64,000 nt of DNA from Boesenbergia rotunda. Lineage: Eukaryota > Streptophyta > Magnoliopsida > Zingiberales > Zingiberaceae. The notes below the pieces were generated by a model. The model did not search any database. It was not told the origin of the DNA and saw only the letters and a program-made list of their open reading frames with translations. The stretch spans positions 62,001-126,000 of the forward strand of contig JAGFNQ010009461.1 in NCBI GenBank assembly GCA_024364735.1. Reading direction: 5' to 3'. Shown here piece by piece: positions 25,421 to 37,000 of the stretch. Both the position numbers and the translations under genes were made by a program. The first letter of the stretch is position 1. Each line of letters begins with the position of its first letter.

Positions 25421-26130
25421 CTATGAGATTTGTCATCATCGCCTTGCTGTCGTCGCTACCACCCCTCCTGTCGCCGCATCCTCTTGTCACCGCTACCACT
25501 AATTCTTGTCGCCACCGCCGCTACCGCCGCAACCTCCGCGTCCTATCATTGTTGCCACTGCCTCACAGTCGCCACCACCTCCTATCCTCTCCTTGCTGTA
25601 GCTGCAATCGTCACCTCACTATCACATAGTTGTTGCCTCGCTATCGCCGCCTCACCATCATCATAGTTGTTGCCTCACTATTGCTGCAACTGCTACCTCC
25701 TGTCGCTATCGCCATAACCATTGCCTAGTTGTTGTTGCCGCTATCACCACCGTCGTCACCTCCTATCGCTGTCGTTGTCGCCTCGCCAGACACCCCTATT
25801 GTGCTCTGCCTCTCGAGCCCTCCAACCTCCAAGCTCGCGCTACCATGCTCCACCTCCCGGAGCACTTCCGCCTCCGAGGCCTCACAGTCATGCTTCGCCT
25901 CTCTAAGCCTTCCAGCCTCCGAGCCCTCACTATAGCATTGTCGTGCTTCGCCTCCTAAACCCTCCAACATCCGAGCCCTGTCGTGCTCTGCCTCCCCGAG
26001 CTCTCCAGCCTCCATGCCCTCACTGCCGAGCACCCCTACTATCCTCCACCTTCTGGAGGCCTTCGCCCTCTAAGCCCTCACCACCGTATTGTTGCCTAGC
26101 TGACCCAACTCTCTATTGAACACACTATTA
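25421..26130. repeat. C-rich low-complexity tandem repeats
   Basis: Degenerate trinucleotide-like runs (gccaccgctac types) at 25430-25790 lead into degenerate units of about 60 bp built on 'ctccgcctc...ccctccaacctccgagccctc' (25795-26060). Several frames stay open purely through composition. A TATA-like TATAAAAGG at about 26138 with CT-rich sequence after it suggests the whole belongs to the U3 of an old gypsy-type LTR. Confidence 0.5.
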
Positions 26131-26767
26131 CATGTTATAAAAGGCGTCCACTCTCGCAGATAGAGCATACATATTTGCACGCATCTATTTCCATTAGCCT
26201 ACTACTATTCATCTTCTTCATCTCCTCCACTAGAGACTGACCTGAGCATCAGAGTGGATGAGATGGGAGACCCTCAGCTTGCATTCTAACCCTCTCCTTT
26301 GCTCCTTTGCTCCTCTACTCCGCGCAGGCTCTCTAGACCATTCAATTTTCCCCGCAGCGCACGGGACTCCCTTCTTGAACTTGCAGGCATCTCCAATGGA
26401 TTCACCTCCCTCCAGCTCATGACGACTCTATCAATATAAAGGGCAGTTCAACCCTAGCTTCCTCCTAGTCATGGCGACTTTGTCAACTCATCGATGGCTC
26501 ACCCTCCTGACGATCTCAAGCAAAAACGCTGACCATTAATGTGACAGAATGACTCGCCAATCATGAAGATGATACACAATCTCACATATCGTATTCAGTA
26601 AATTCGATGCCTTATCTCCTTGAGGACCAAATCCGGCTAGCTGTCCCAACAAAATGTCGACATCTCAACTCAACATTATGAAAAAGTAAGATTGGTAGGC
26701 AGATGATAATTCAGTACAATCCAGTCAATCGAACTATGCCTCTTTTGACTAGACTTATTGGGGAGCC
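26131..26767 (+). mobile_element. internal/U5 remnant of an old LTR element
   Basis: 'ttataaaaggcgtccactct' here resembles 'ctttaaaaggtcgtctgctc' in the LTR at 26768-27575, so the two are related LTR types. The segment ends in TTATTGGGGAGCC, a purine-rich stretch placed like a polypurine tract before the next LTR. No intact coding sequence. Confidence 0.4.
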
Positions 26768-27575
26768 TGTGATGTAGTAGAATCCTACAACCCTCACATG
26801 TCTTGTACGGTCAAAAGTCATGCCGAACTCAAGATGGGACAAACATGGCTCAAAGGATATCAGCCTCAGTCGTCGATATTATCCCTAACTCAGCCTTGGA
26901 CGTCGATATCATCCCTGGCTCGGTCTTAGTCATCGATATCATCCTTGGCTCGACTTTAGTTAGCGATATCGTCCCCATCTCGGCCTTAGTCACCGACATC
27001 ATCTCTGGCTCGACTTTAGTCGTCGATATTGTCCCCGTCTCGGCCTTAGTCACCGACATCATCTTTGGTTCGGCCTCAGTCGCCGATTATCATCTTCAGC
27101 TCGGTCTTAGTCGTCAACATCATCTCTACTCTGCCTTGTTCGCCAATATCATCCCCGACTTGGCCCGGTCACCGACATCATCCCTGGATCGGGGTCCACA
27201 CCTTACGTGACCTCCTAAAAACGTGTGCGCAGGGGGGCGTGGATAAGGAAGTGACGTAACCGCCTCATTAATAACACAGTTTCTCCCGGAAGACGTGGAG
27301 CATGACAGCGAGCATCCTAGAACATGTTGTAAACGGAAGCTCACATCCCCGGAGAACATGCACTTTTACATCCCTTTAAAAGGTCGTCTGCTCTTGCGGG
27401 CACAAATATGCACAGACGAAAACACTACTGCTCCTTAGCCAATGCAACCTCCCATTCCTCAAGCAAATTCTAACTTGTAGCCTGACGGGACCCGTGTCAT
27501 TCTCGCCTCTTTTGGAGTGTCTTTTCGGATCCTTTCATCCTTCTCATCGACGATTTTCAAAGAGTGTGCACATCA
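26768..27575 (+). mobile_element. gypsy-like LTR remnant
   Basis: It starts TGTGATGTAGTAG after a purine-rich tract and ends near GTGCACATCA, giving TG...CA ends. It contains a TATA-like TTTAAAAGG at about 27372 and a 30-bp tandem array. Family and exact 3' end are uncertain. Confidence 0.45.
26871..27195. repeat. 30-bp tandem array
   Basis: About ten degenerate copies of a 30-bp unit of the form 'gtcgatatcatccctggctc' plus 'ggccttagtc'. Frames stay open on both strands only because the period is a multiple of three. Confidence 0.85.
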
Positions 27576-28087
27576 GCTCTTCATTGAACGGTGACTTGAC
27601 TGTCTATGATATTTGATCGGAAAAGATATAAAAAAAAATTACTAGTAAATATTATCAAATAAGTATTAATATAAAGTTAGAATAAACAAAATTATAACTA
27701 CATATAAATTATAATTGTATTTTGAATAAAATATTTAATTTTGTGATTGTATTTATTATTATATTATTTTATCCTTAAATAGAATAAAATGAGTACATTT
27801 TTTTAATCAAATATCTTTTTTCTGATTCGTCTATACGATTCCATTTTATTTGTCAAAAACATGTCCCGTTAAATTTCTTATCCCCATCGCCTCCGCCTCC
27901 GCCTCCGCCTCCGGGCCTTCCCGAAGCCTCCAGCCAAGGCCTCTCCATTTCTCGCTTCTAATCTCTTCCCCCAAAACTCCAGCTCCAGGCATGTTTCTCA
28001 TTCTGCACCACTCGGATTACGGAGCTTCTGCTGTCGGCTTCTCTCGCCTCTCTTTCTCTTCGTAACGGGTTTCCTAGGCGAGGCTCC
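27576..28087 (+). promoter_or_regulatory. 5' flank and leader of RNE
   Basis: AT-rich promoter sequence precedes a GC-rich leader starting near 27880. Four to five GCCTCC hexamers (27890-27913) and CT-rich sequence lie just before the ATG at 28088. No single TATA box stands out. The first ATG-initiated frame in the leader (27860) stops after two codons. Confidence 0.4.
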
Positions 28088-31000
28088 ATGGAGCTCTGCA
28101 TAGCATGCCACCTATTACCTTTCGGAAGCCGCCGCGCAGTGGACTTCTCCTACCATTCGCGCCCCACAAGAAATTTCCGGCCACCGCTGTTAGTTCTTTC
28201 ATCCTTCGCCGTATTAAAAATACGTTTTTTGTGGTATTTTTGGGAGAGTTGCATTTGGATTGGGCCAGAAATGGACTGTTGTGATTTCTTATTACGCGTG
28301 TAACAGGTTATACTCGGACAACACATTCGTGCTCAATGCGCTTTCTTTCACATCTCATGAATAATTTAGCAACCCATGTTTTTGTTGTTTAAAACGAAGC
28401 TGCAAGGATCAGCGTTAATGAAAACCACGTTTTAATAAGGACTTCTTGAATCTAAGCTAGCAATGGGATAAATGCGAAGATTCATTCAACATTTTTGATA
28501 ATTGGAAGGTGTAGACTTCGATACATAAATGAAAATATGGTTTGAGTCGTATTACTAATTTTTCTATCCAAAGTTATTTGGAACTATGCTGCTGTGATGG
28601 TTAGATTGTTGCAGGCTGCACTTCAATTAGCCAAATATAAACGATCAGAATTTCCAGTTCAAGGAATTGGATTTAGCAGGTTCTGCTGATAAAAATAGTG
28701 CGTTAGTGGGTTGATGAGTTGGCATGTTTTATTAGTGACAAAAGTTAGTGGTTATATTAATTGTCCATATTCAGTGTATTTGGTTGTAATTGAGTTAGTG
28801 GATGAGAAATAATAGGATAATGGTTGTAATGTGGAGTTGGTGGTTAATGTTGAAGTGTTAGTGGTTAATGTTTAGGTGTTAGTGGAGTTAGTGGGTTATT
28901 GAGTATGAGTTATATATTAGCCTATAAATAGGCTATTTATTTATCAATGAACAATGTGTGTGAAAATTTATTTTATCCTCCTTGTGTGTCCTCGACTCTT
29001 ATTATTTTTCTTATCAGTGGTTTCAAAGCTAAGTTTAGAAGAGAGTCATGTCTTCCAAAAGTTTTGTACCACCGGCCATTCCTTGATTTGATGCTCACTA
29101 TGGCCATTAGAGCACACTCATGGAAAATTTCTTAAGGCCCAAAGAATATTGGATGGTCATGATTTCTGGAGTAGTAGAACCGACGACAAAAGGTGTTGCG
29201 CTAACAGATGTGAAATTGAAAGATCTTAAAGCAAAAAATTATCTCTTCCAAGCTATTGATTGCTCAATCTTAGAAACCATTCTCTTCAAGGATACCGCCA
29301 AAGATATTTGGGATTCTATGAAAAAGAAGTACCAAGGTATGACGAGCTAAGAGGCCGTAGCTTCAAGCACTCTGTTTATAAGAGAATCGATTTTAGATTA
29401 TTTTTCAAGAACGATGACAATCGTCAATAAAATGTGGATCCTTGGCGATAAGACAGAGGATGTTCTCATCATCGAAAAAATTCTTCAATCTATGACACCA
29501 AAATTTTTTTATTTGTTGTCTGTGTCATTGAAGAAGCAAATGATGTAAGTCTACTTTCAATTGATGAATTACAAAGTTCATGATTGGTTAATGAGCAAAA
29601 AATCAATCAATATGAAAAAGATGAGCAAGCATTGAAGGCATTATAAGAAAATCACTCTACAAATGGTAAAAGTGATAGAGGACAAGGAAGAGGCAGAGGT
29701 CGAGGAAGAGGAGGTAGAAACAACAATGATTGTGGGAACCAACAACAATATCAACACCAGGAGAGTTATTTTCAAAAGAAGAGATAGAGGACATGGAGAC
29801 CATTATTCAACAACTAATAGAACAAAGTCGTAGATAAGTCCAATGTTGAATGTTACCGATGTCATAGGTATGACCATTGTACAGAATGTTATATTAATTT
29901 GAAGAAACAAAATGGATGATGAAATTACAGCAATTGAAAAAAATAATACATGGGAGTTATGTGATCTTCCTAAAGGGCCAAAGACAATTGGTGTAAAGTA
30001 GGTTTACAAGACAAAGCTAAACGAACATGGTGAGATTGACAAGTATAAAGCACGCTTGGTGGCGAAGGGCTATAAGCAAGAGTTTGGTGTTGATTATAAA
30101 GAAGTTTTTGCTCCAATAGCTAGGCATGATACAGTCAGAGTGGTGATAGCGATGGCGGCACAAAATTCATGGCCTATCTTTCAATTGGATGTGAAATCAA
30201 CATTCCTCCATGGATATTTGAAAGAAGAGGTATTTATCGATCAACCTCCGGGTTATGTGAAATTTGGTAATGAGCATAAAGTTTATAGATTAAGGAAAGC
30301 TCTATAAAACAAGCCCCACTGGCTTGGTATAATCGTATAGAAACTTATTTTTTGAAGGAAGGTTTTCAAACATGTTCTTATGAACATACTCTTTTTATTA
30401 AGATTGAAGATGGAGGAAAAATATTGATAGTTTGCTTATATGTAGATGACTTAATCTACACTGGAAATAGTACATTTATATTTGGAAATTAAAAATCTAT
30501 GATGAAAGAATTCGAAATGTCTGATCTTGGTATGATGCATTATTTCCTTGGTATTGAAGTAGTGCAAGCTTCTATTGGAATTTTTATTTCTCAAAGAAGA
30601 TATGTGCAAGAAATTCTGGACAGGTTTCAGATGAAAGATTGCAATTCTATAAATACTCCATCTGAGTTTGGAGTGAAGTTACATAAAGATATTGGAGGAA
30701 AGAAGGTTGATGCCGCACTTTATAAACAGATGGTGGGGAGTTTAATGTATTTAACGGCGAGAGTCGGGAGTTTAATGTATTTGACGGCGACAAGACCTGA
30801 TATTGCTCATGCTTTAAGTATGATTAGTAGATACATGGATTGTACTATAGAAATGCATCTCTTAGTTGCAAAGAGAATTTTTCGATACTCGTAATGTACT
30901 AAAGAGTTTGGTTACTTTACAAAAAGAGAGAAAAGTCAAATCGAAAAATGTACATCTGGGTACATTTTCATGTTGGGGACATGAGCTATTTCATGGTTTT

Positions 31001-34000
31001 CGAAGAAACAATCAATTATTACATTATCATCCACTGAAGCTGCGTTTGTTGCTGCAACATCTTGTGCTTGTCAAGCTATTTGGCTAAAGAATATTCTTAC
31101 AAAATTATATTTCAAAAAGGATGGATCTACTCAGATTATCGTGACAACAATTTGACAGTAAAACTTTCTAAAAATCCAGCACTACATGGTCGAAGTAAAC
31201 ACATAGATGTGAGGTATCATTTCTTGAGAAATCTCACAAATGATGAAGTCATTAACTTATTTACTGCATAAGCGATGATCAAATTGTTGATATTACTAAC
31301 TAAGCCTCTTAAATTTTCTGCATTTCAAAAGCTCAGAAAGCTACTTGGTGTTTCTAATCGAGTTTAAAAGTTTGACTCTTTTTAAATTGATTATTACATT
31401 TGGAATATCACTTTAAGGGAGGAATTGTTATAAAATTAGTGTGTCAGTGGGTTGATGAGTTGACATGTTTTAATTGGTGATGAAAGGTAATGGTTATATT
31501 AATTGTCCATATTCAATATATTTGGTTGTAATTGAGTTAGTGGATGAGAAATAATAGGATAATAGTTGTAATGTGGAGTTAGTGGTTAACGTTGAGGTGT
31601 TAGTGGAGTTAGTGGGTTATTGAATATGAGTTATGTATTAGCCTATAAACAGGCTATTTATTTATCAATGAACAATGTGTGTGAAAATTTATTTTATCCT
31701 CCCTGTGTGTTCTCGACTCTTTTATTATTCTTCTTATCAGGTTCACCATATGGTAATATTCTAGTATCCAACTATTCTACCTTCTAATTTACCACACCAA
31801 AGGGATTTTCCCAGGTAAGCAACAAGTCACCAGGTAAGCAACAGGTAGAGCTAATATCATAACCATAGGTTAACAATGTTAGGCAATCTAGTTGATGCTG
31901 CCCCACCCTGCGCGACAAGTTAGGGGGTTGAGATGAGGAGTGGATTACATGCCCCAGTTTCACTTTTTTATGTGAAATTTTATTACAAGGATAGTGATGT
32001 GCAAATCCAATGGTCTTTTCTTTCCACATAATGTTGTTATTTATCTATGATGAATTCTAGACATGTGAGGTTTTATGTTAAAGTGGTCTATTTATGGATA
32101 GGTTCTGTGTCTAACACAAATACTTATAGTGGCTGTGCATTTGAAACTTCCTATCTTCTCAGAATTACTTGGCGATGGATGCAACAACAGAATGATCTGA
32201 AGGTCAATTTTTGTGCTTCCAATCTCTCTGCATCAACATTGATGTCTGCAATAGATGATATAGGTAATAGTTTGCTGCTGACTTAACTTATGACAAGCTT
32301 CATATTAAGATGTTTGTTTGAAACTGATTGTGTTATTTTTTTTTCCTAGCTTCCTTCAATTTCTCAGTTTTCTTAAGTTGACTGTATTTTCTTTTGTCTT
32401 TTTTGGGTTTATGATGACCTAGGAAATTGAACAACAGTGGTTTATTATATTTCATTGTTCTGCTAAAATTTTTATCATTGATGCTACTTTGAATCGGTGG
32501 ACCAAGTAGAAGATTGAAATTTCGAGGCTATCTGATATTGCTACTAAATGGTTTTTCATGTTTAATTATTTCGAGTTTTCTTCGACAAATGGTCAGCAAA
32601 GTTATACTCTCTTGTAGCTTTCTTCATGAGAAAGACTAATTACTTTCTTTCTCCCTGTGATGCTAGATACGTTTTTCCCTTTTCTGTACCATTTCAATAT
32701 TTTTGAAACGATAATTTTGACTCAGTCATTGTTGTTCCAGAAAAAAAAAAATTGTTTTACTTAACATTTCCTATGATACTTATATCAAGTGCTTCCTTGT
32801 CTGCTATTCACCAAGGGTGCGTTATGACTTACAAGAGCACTGACTTCAAACTTGAGGCATTTTTATCCTATGCATGTTTCAGGTTACTCAGTCATTGCAT
32901 GCAGAGGGGTGCGGAAGGTAGTATGGAATATCGAAGCTGATGTGACCGATGGATATTTGTTATTTATAACAGGTGATCCAATTTCTTTAGGCTCTTGGGA
33001 ACTAGAGAGATCTATTCACTTGTCTCGTTGCAAGGAGCATGCTAACTTATTTATCTCTGAAATAAAGGTAATGTAGTCTTTTGATAAGTGGTTTTTAATC
33101 CACAGTTTCATTTTCTTATATTATCATTCATGATAAATAAAATTTTCATGTATTCTATTAGGTTGATTATGATAAAACTTAATCTAAGTTTTTTTTATCT
33201 TGTATTATTGTTCATTTTATGATTAGTAAAATTTTCATGCACTTTATTAGGTTGATTACCGCTAAACTTGATCACGCGTGTGACGCCTAATGATTGGATG
33301 TTAATTTAGAATCTGCTAGGATTTTTGACTGTCAGGCGTGACTTCCCTCCAAGGTGTTGCTTGACATCATCATTGAGATTGATTGTACCGTTACAGTGGT
33401 TATTCTAGTTATCAAATGTCTTGGTTGTTGATTAATGTATACTTGCAAGACTGGAAGGTTGGGTGGTACATAGTATTCTGTAATCTGCATTGTTGCTTAT
33501 TTGCTCCACAGTATTCTTTTAGCTGAATTAATGTTACTTCACATACTACCTGGTGTTTTTTGGTTTACTTTTTTATGGTGATTCAGTTGAATTGCAGTAT
33601 TTTTTTTTTAATTCAAGTTTATCTGTCAACAAGTCCTAGTCAAAGGCAGTGTGTTAGAAATCTTGCTTTGAAATTGTTTTGAATTTTCAGGCATCTGCAT
33701 TAAAGTGTGAAACAAGTATCATAAACTGAGTATGGGGGGAAAAATATAAAGATGATACACAACAATGATCTCTTGCCAGCCATTTTAGCCAGCCATTTTG
33801 CTAATATATTATTGATTTAATGCATTCACATTCCTTCATTTTCTTATTATTCATATTTGAGTACCCCAAGCTATTGTCAACACATACTTGAATTTGGTAA
33901 TTGATAATTTGGTTGTATATTTAATTTTTTTTCAGCCGTTAAATACAATTTAGGAATAGGTTCCTGTAAATTCTTAAATTACTGCTGTTTCAGGTACCTT

Positions 34001-37000
34001 GTGGGATTCATTTCAAATACAATTATTTCATGAAAGATGAGAGAAATCCTTTGAGGGACATTATTTGGAGATCTGGACCTGAATTCTCTTTATCCATACC
34101 TTCTCTTGGTAGTGAAAACGAAGTCATTGTGGTGAGAGATTGTTGGATGAGGAATAGAATACAGGGACTGCCAGTTCCCTCGTGGGGATCGTGGATGCTG
34201 GATTTAGAATTCCCCAACAATCAGATCAAGAATGGAAATTACAAAGTTTCATCTGCAGGTAACTTTAGTTGGTCCAATAATCCATTGTTTTTGTTACCTT
34301 TCATGGCACTGAACACTTAGATACTTCCAGTGGATTCACAGGGGAGTTGGGCATAATGAGAAGTATTAATGGTGCTCGCTTGTTGGGAGAGAAATTGTCA
34401 GTTTATGATATTTCTAAAGAACAGTATAAATTTTTAGATAGGGATGCAGAAATAAATGTGGTTGGTTCAGAGGAAAAGGATTCTGAAAAACAACAACCTG
34501 TTGAGGAACCATGGCTACTCCGATCTACTTTTTTTTCCTTTACCGAGTCTGATGAACTTTATGATACTATAAGTCTAGAAGAACAACATAAACAAAATTC
34601 AGTGAACTTGCAAGGGGCAGATAAAAGACCTCCTGAAGATGAGCTCAATATAGTCCACATTGAGGAACCAGAATCAACTGTTATACTTATAAATTCATCT
34701 GTCTGTACCATGCAAAGAATTGCTGTCTTGGAAAATGATAAGCTCGTTGAGATATTGTTGGAACCAGTCAAGAATAATGTGCAGTGTGATAGTATATATT
34801 TAGGTGTACTTACAAAGCTTGTTCCCCATATGGGTGGGGCATTTGTAGATATTGGTATTTCTCGGTCATCCTTTATGGATATTAAGCGGAATAGAGAACC
34901 ATTTGCTTTTCCGGCATTTCATCATGGTATTGAGAAAGAGCCCTATAACAAATCTAGTAAACTTGAACTCAAAGGTAATTTTGGCATCCATGGGCATGGC
35001 CAGCGTTCTTATGATGAGGATGATATGACTGATTCACTATCAGAGACGTACCATCATAATGAACATGAAGTAGAAGATGAATTGGATGCATCTGATGCTA
35101 TTGAGATGAGCTTTGGCAACAATATAAATGAGTTAAACATTGTCGAAGCCGATTTTGATGATGAATATGCTGATGATTTCCTTCCGCTAGAAGTAGAAAG
35201 CTCAAACAACTCTAGTCTTCCACTTCTTATACAAGAAAGCTTGAAGGACGTTGATGGTGTTGATAGAGGTAAAAACAAATGGGATCATGTTCGTGAAGGG
35301 ACAGAAGTAATTGTCCAAGTGGTTAAAGAGGGGCTAGGCACAAAAGGTCCTGCTCTTACTGCATATCCTAGCCTAAGAAGCAGATTCTGGGTATGTATCT
35401 CAAAACAATTATGTTGCGACTGGTGCTACTTTGATTTAATCAATTTTAAGGAATTATACTTTTCTAACTTGGATGTGAGGCACTCTGTTTTCTTTGGTTC
35501 TTTGCATGCTACTAAGTCAGTATGAAAATCCATTCCCCTTGCATCTTTGACATCTCATAATTTCAGTTGAGATATTAGTAATCAATTTAAAGTTGAAACT
35601 AAAGAACATGAGTCCTGAAATAACAAATCAAGTACATGTTTTTTTACAGGAGAGATTCTAACTAACATATCAATTTTCTGCTATGGTGATTGAAGAGTGA
35701 TTGTAGCTTGATATTTAGTCCATTATAGATTTATTCAAATTATTATAGGTACCCTAATTTTAAGTTAGATTCCTTGTATCTAGGTGAAATTACATTTACT
35801 AAGTGATCATAAAGTTCACCAGACTGATGGTATCGAGAGTTTATGAGAGTTTATGAGAAACATATATATGCACAAATAAAGGAAATTTTTTGGAGTTTGT
35901 TTGCACATGTTTAAAACTATTTAGTTACATGAGCCAGGTGAGTTGAATTAGTTCACAAAATAGTGTCAGGGAAAAAACTCAGAATCTGAAAGAAGATAGT
36001 TCAACAACAACTGCAAAATTGCCATTCAATAAAAATAAGTTCCCTAATTTCCTTGGATATTTTATTAGTTATCACTAAGATGGAAGGACAAAAACCAGAC
36101 ATCTCCATATACTGATCAAGATTTCTCCTTTAAAATTGAATCAAACCATGCCAGGACCAGATCAAGATTAAAGTTTGTTGTACATATTATTATTTTTATT
36201 TTGTTGGCTATTTTAAGTAGGTAAGATTTCTCTGTAGGGTTCATGTATTGTAATATAATTTAATTACTTTGGATGTTGAATGACAACTGCAGAGACTTCT
36301 TTAGGTCACTATATCTCCTTTATTCTGAATCAGTTTCTGCAATTTCTTGCCAAATTTCATGTTATTCCAGTCGTGCATCAATGTGCAAACCTATAGAATA
36401 TTAGTATCAACATAAGAAGGATTCTGTTCCTTTTTCAGATATTAAGCACTCGGTGTGATAGAATAGGAATTTCAAAGAAGATAACCGGCGAGGAACGCAG
36501 CCGCTTAAAGGTTGTTGCAAAAGCATTGCAGCCTCCAGGTTTTGGCTTGACTGTACGAACTGTTGCTGCTGGTCACTCTTTGGATGAACTGAAAAAGGAC
36601 CTTGATGGCTTAATTTCAACATGGAAAGGCATAGCTGAACATGCAAAATCTGCAGCATTAGCTGCTGAAGAGGGTGTAGAAGGAGCAGTTCCTGTAATGT
36701 TACACAGGGCAATGGGTCAGACTTTGTCTGTTGTGCAAGATTATTTTAATGAAAAGGTCAATCTAATTCTGCTGTTAGAGTCTCTTTTGCAATTCTGTTT
36801 TTCTACTCTTGTAGTTTGTTGACTATTTAACGGTCTTGTCTATTTGGGTATTTACTTTAGGTCAAGCGCATGGTTGTTGATTCTCCTCGAACTTATCATG
36901 AGGTAACATGTTTCTTGGAAAAAAAACTTTTGGGTTGTGAGAGTATATATTTTTACGCTAGTAAATCATCATATTTTTATTCTTTAGATATATATAGCAC

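Larger units (their letters stand above)
28684..31739 (+). mobile_element. Ty1-copia retrotransposon in RNE intron 2, internally deleted
   Basis: Perfect 5-bp target duplication GGTTC (28679-28683, 31740-31744). The 5' LTR is 28684-29016 and the 3' LTR 31426-31739, both TG...CA and clearly homologous. The 5' LTR has an extra ~22-bp tandem duplication near 28860. TGGTTTCAAAGC (29018-29029) is a mutated initiator-Met tRNA primer site, and AAGGGAGGAA (31415-31424) is the polypurine tract. Internal length is only 2.4 kb: gag-like sequence, a zinc-knuckle relic, then reverse transcriptase. Protease and integrase core are missing. Same orientation as RNE. Confidence 0.93.

Noticed and set aside
25421..26033. 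Several Pro/Ser/Arg-rich frames on both strands
   Set aside because: Open through trinucleotide-like repeats in an old LTR; no domain is seen.
34347..35525. 392-aa frame as a stand-alone gene
   Set aside because: It begins without ATG, continues past a good splice donor at 35391, and its sequence is the S1 part of RNE exon 6.
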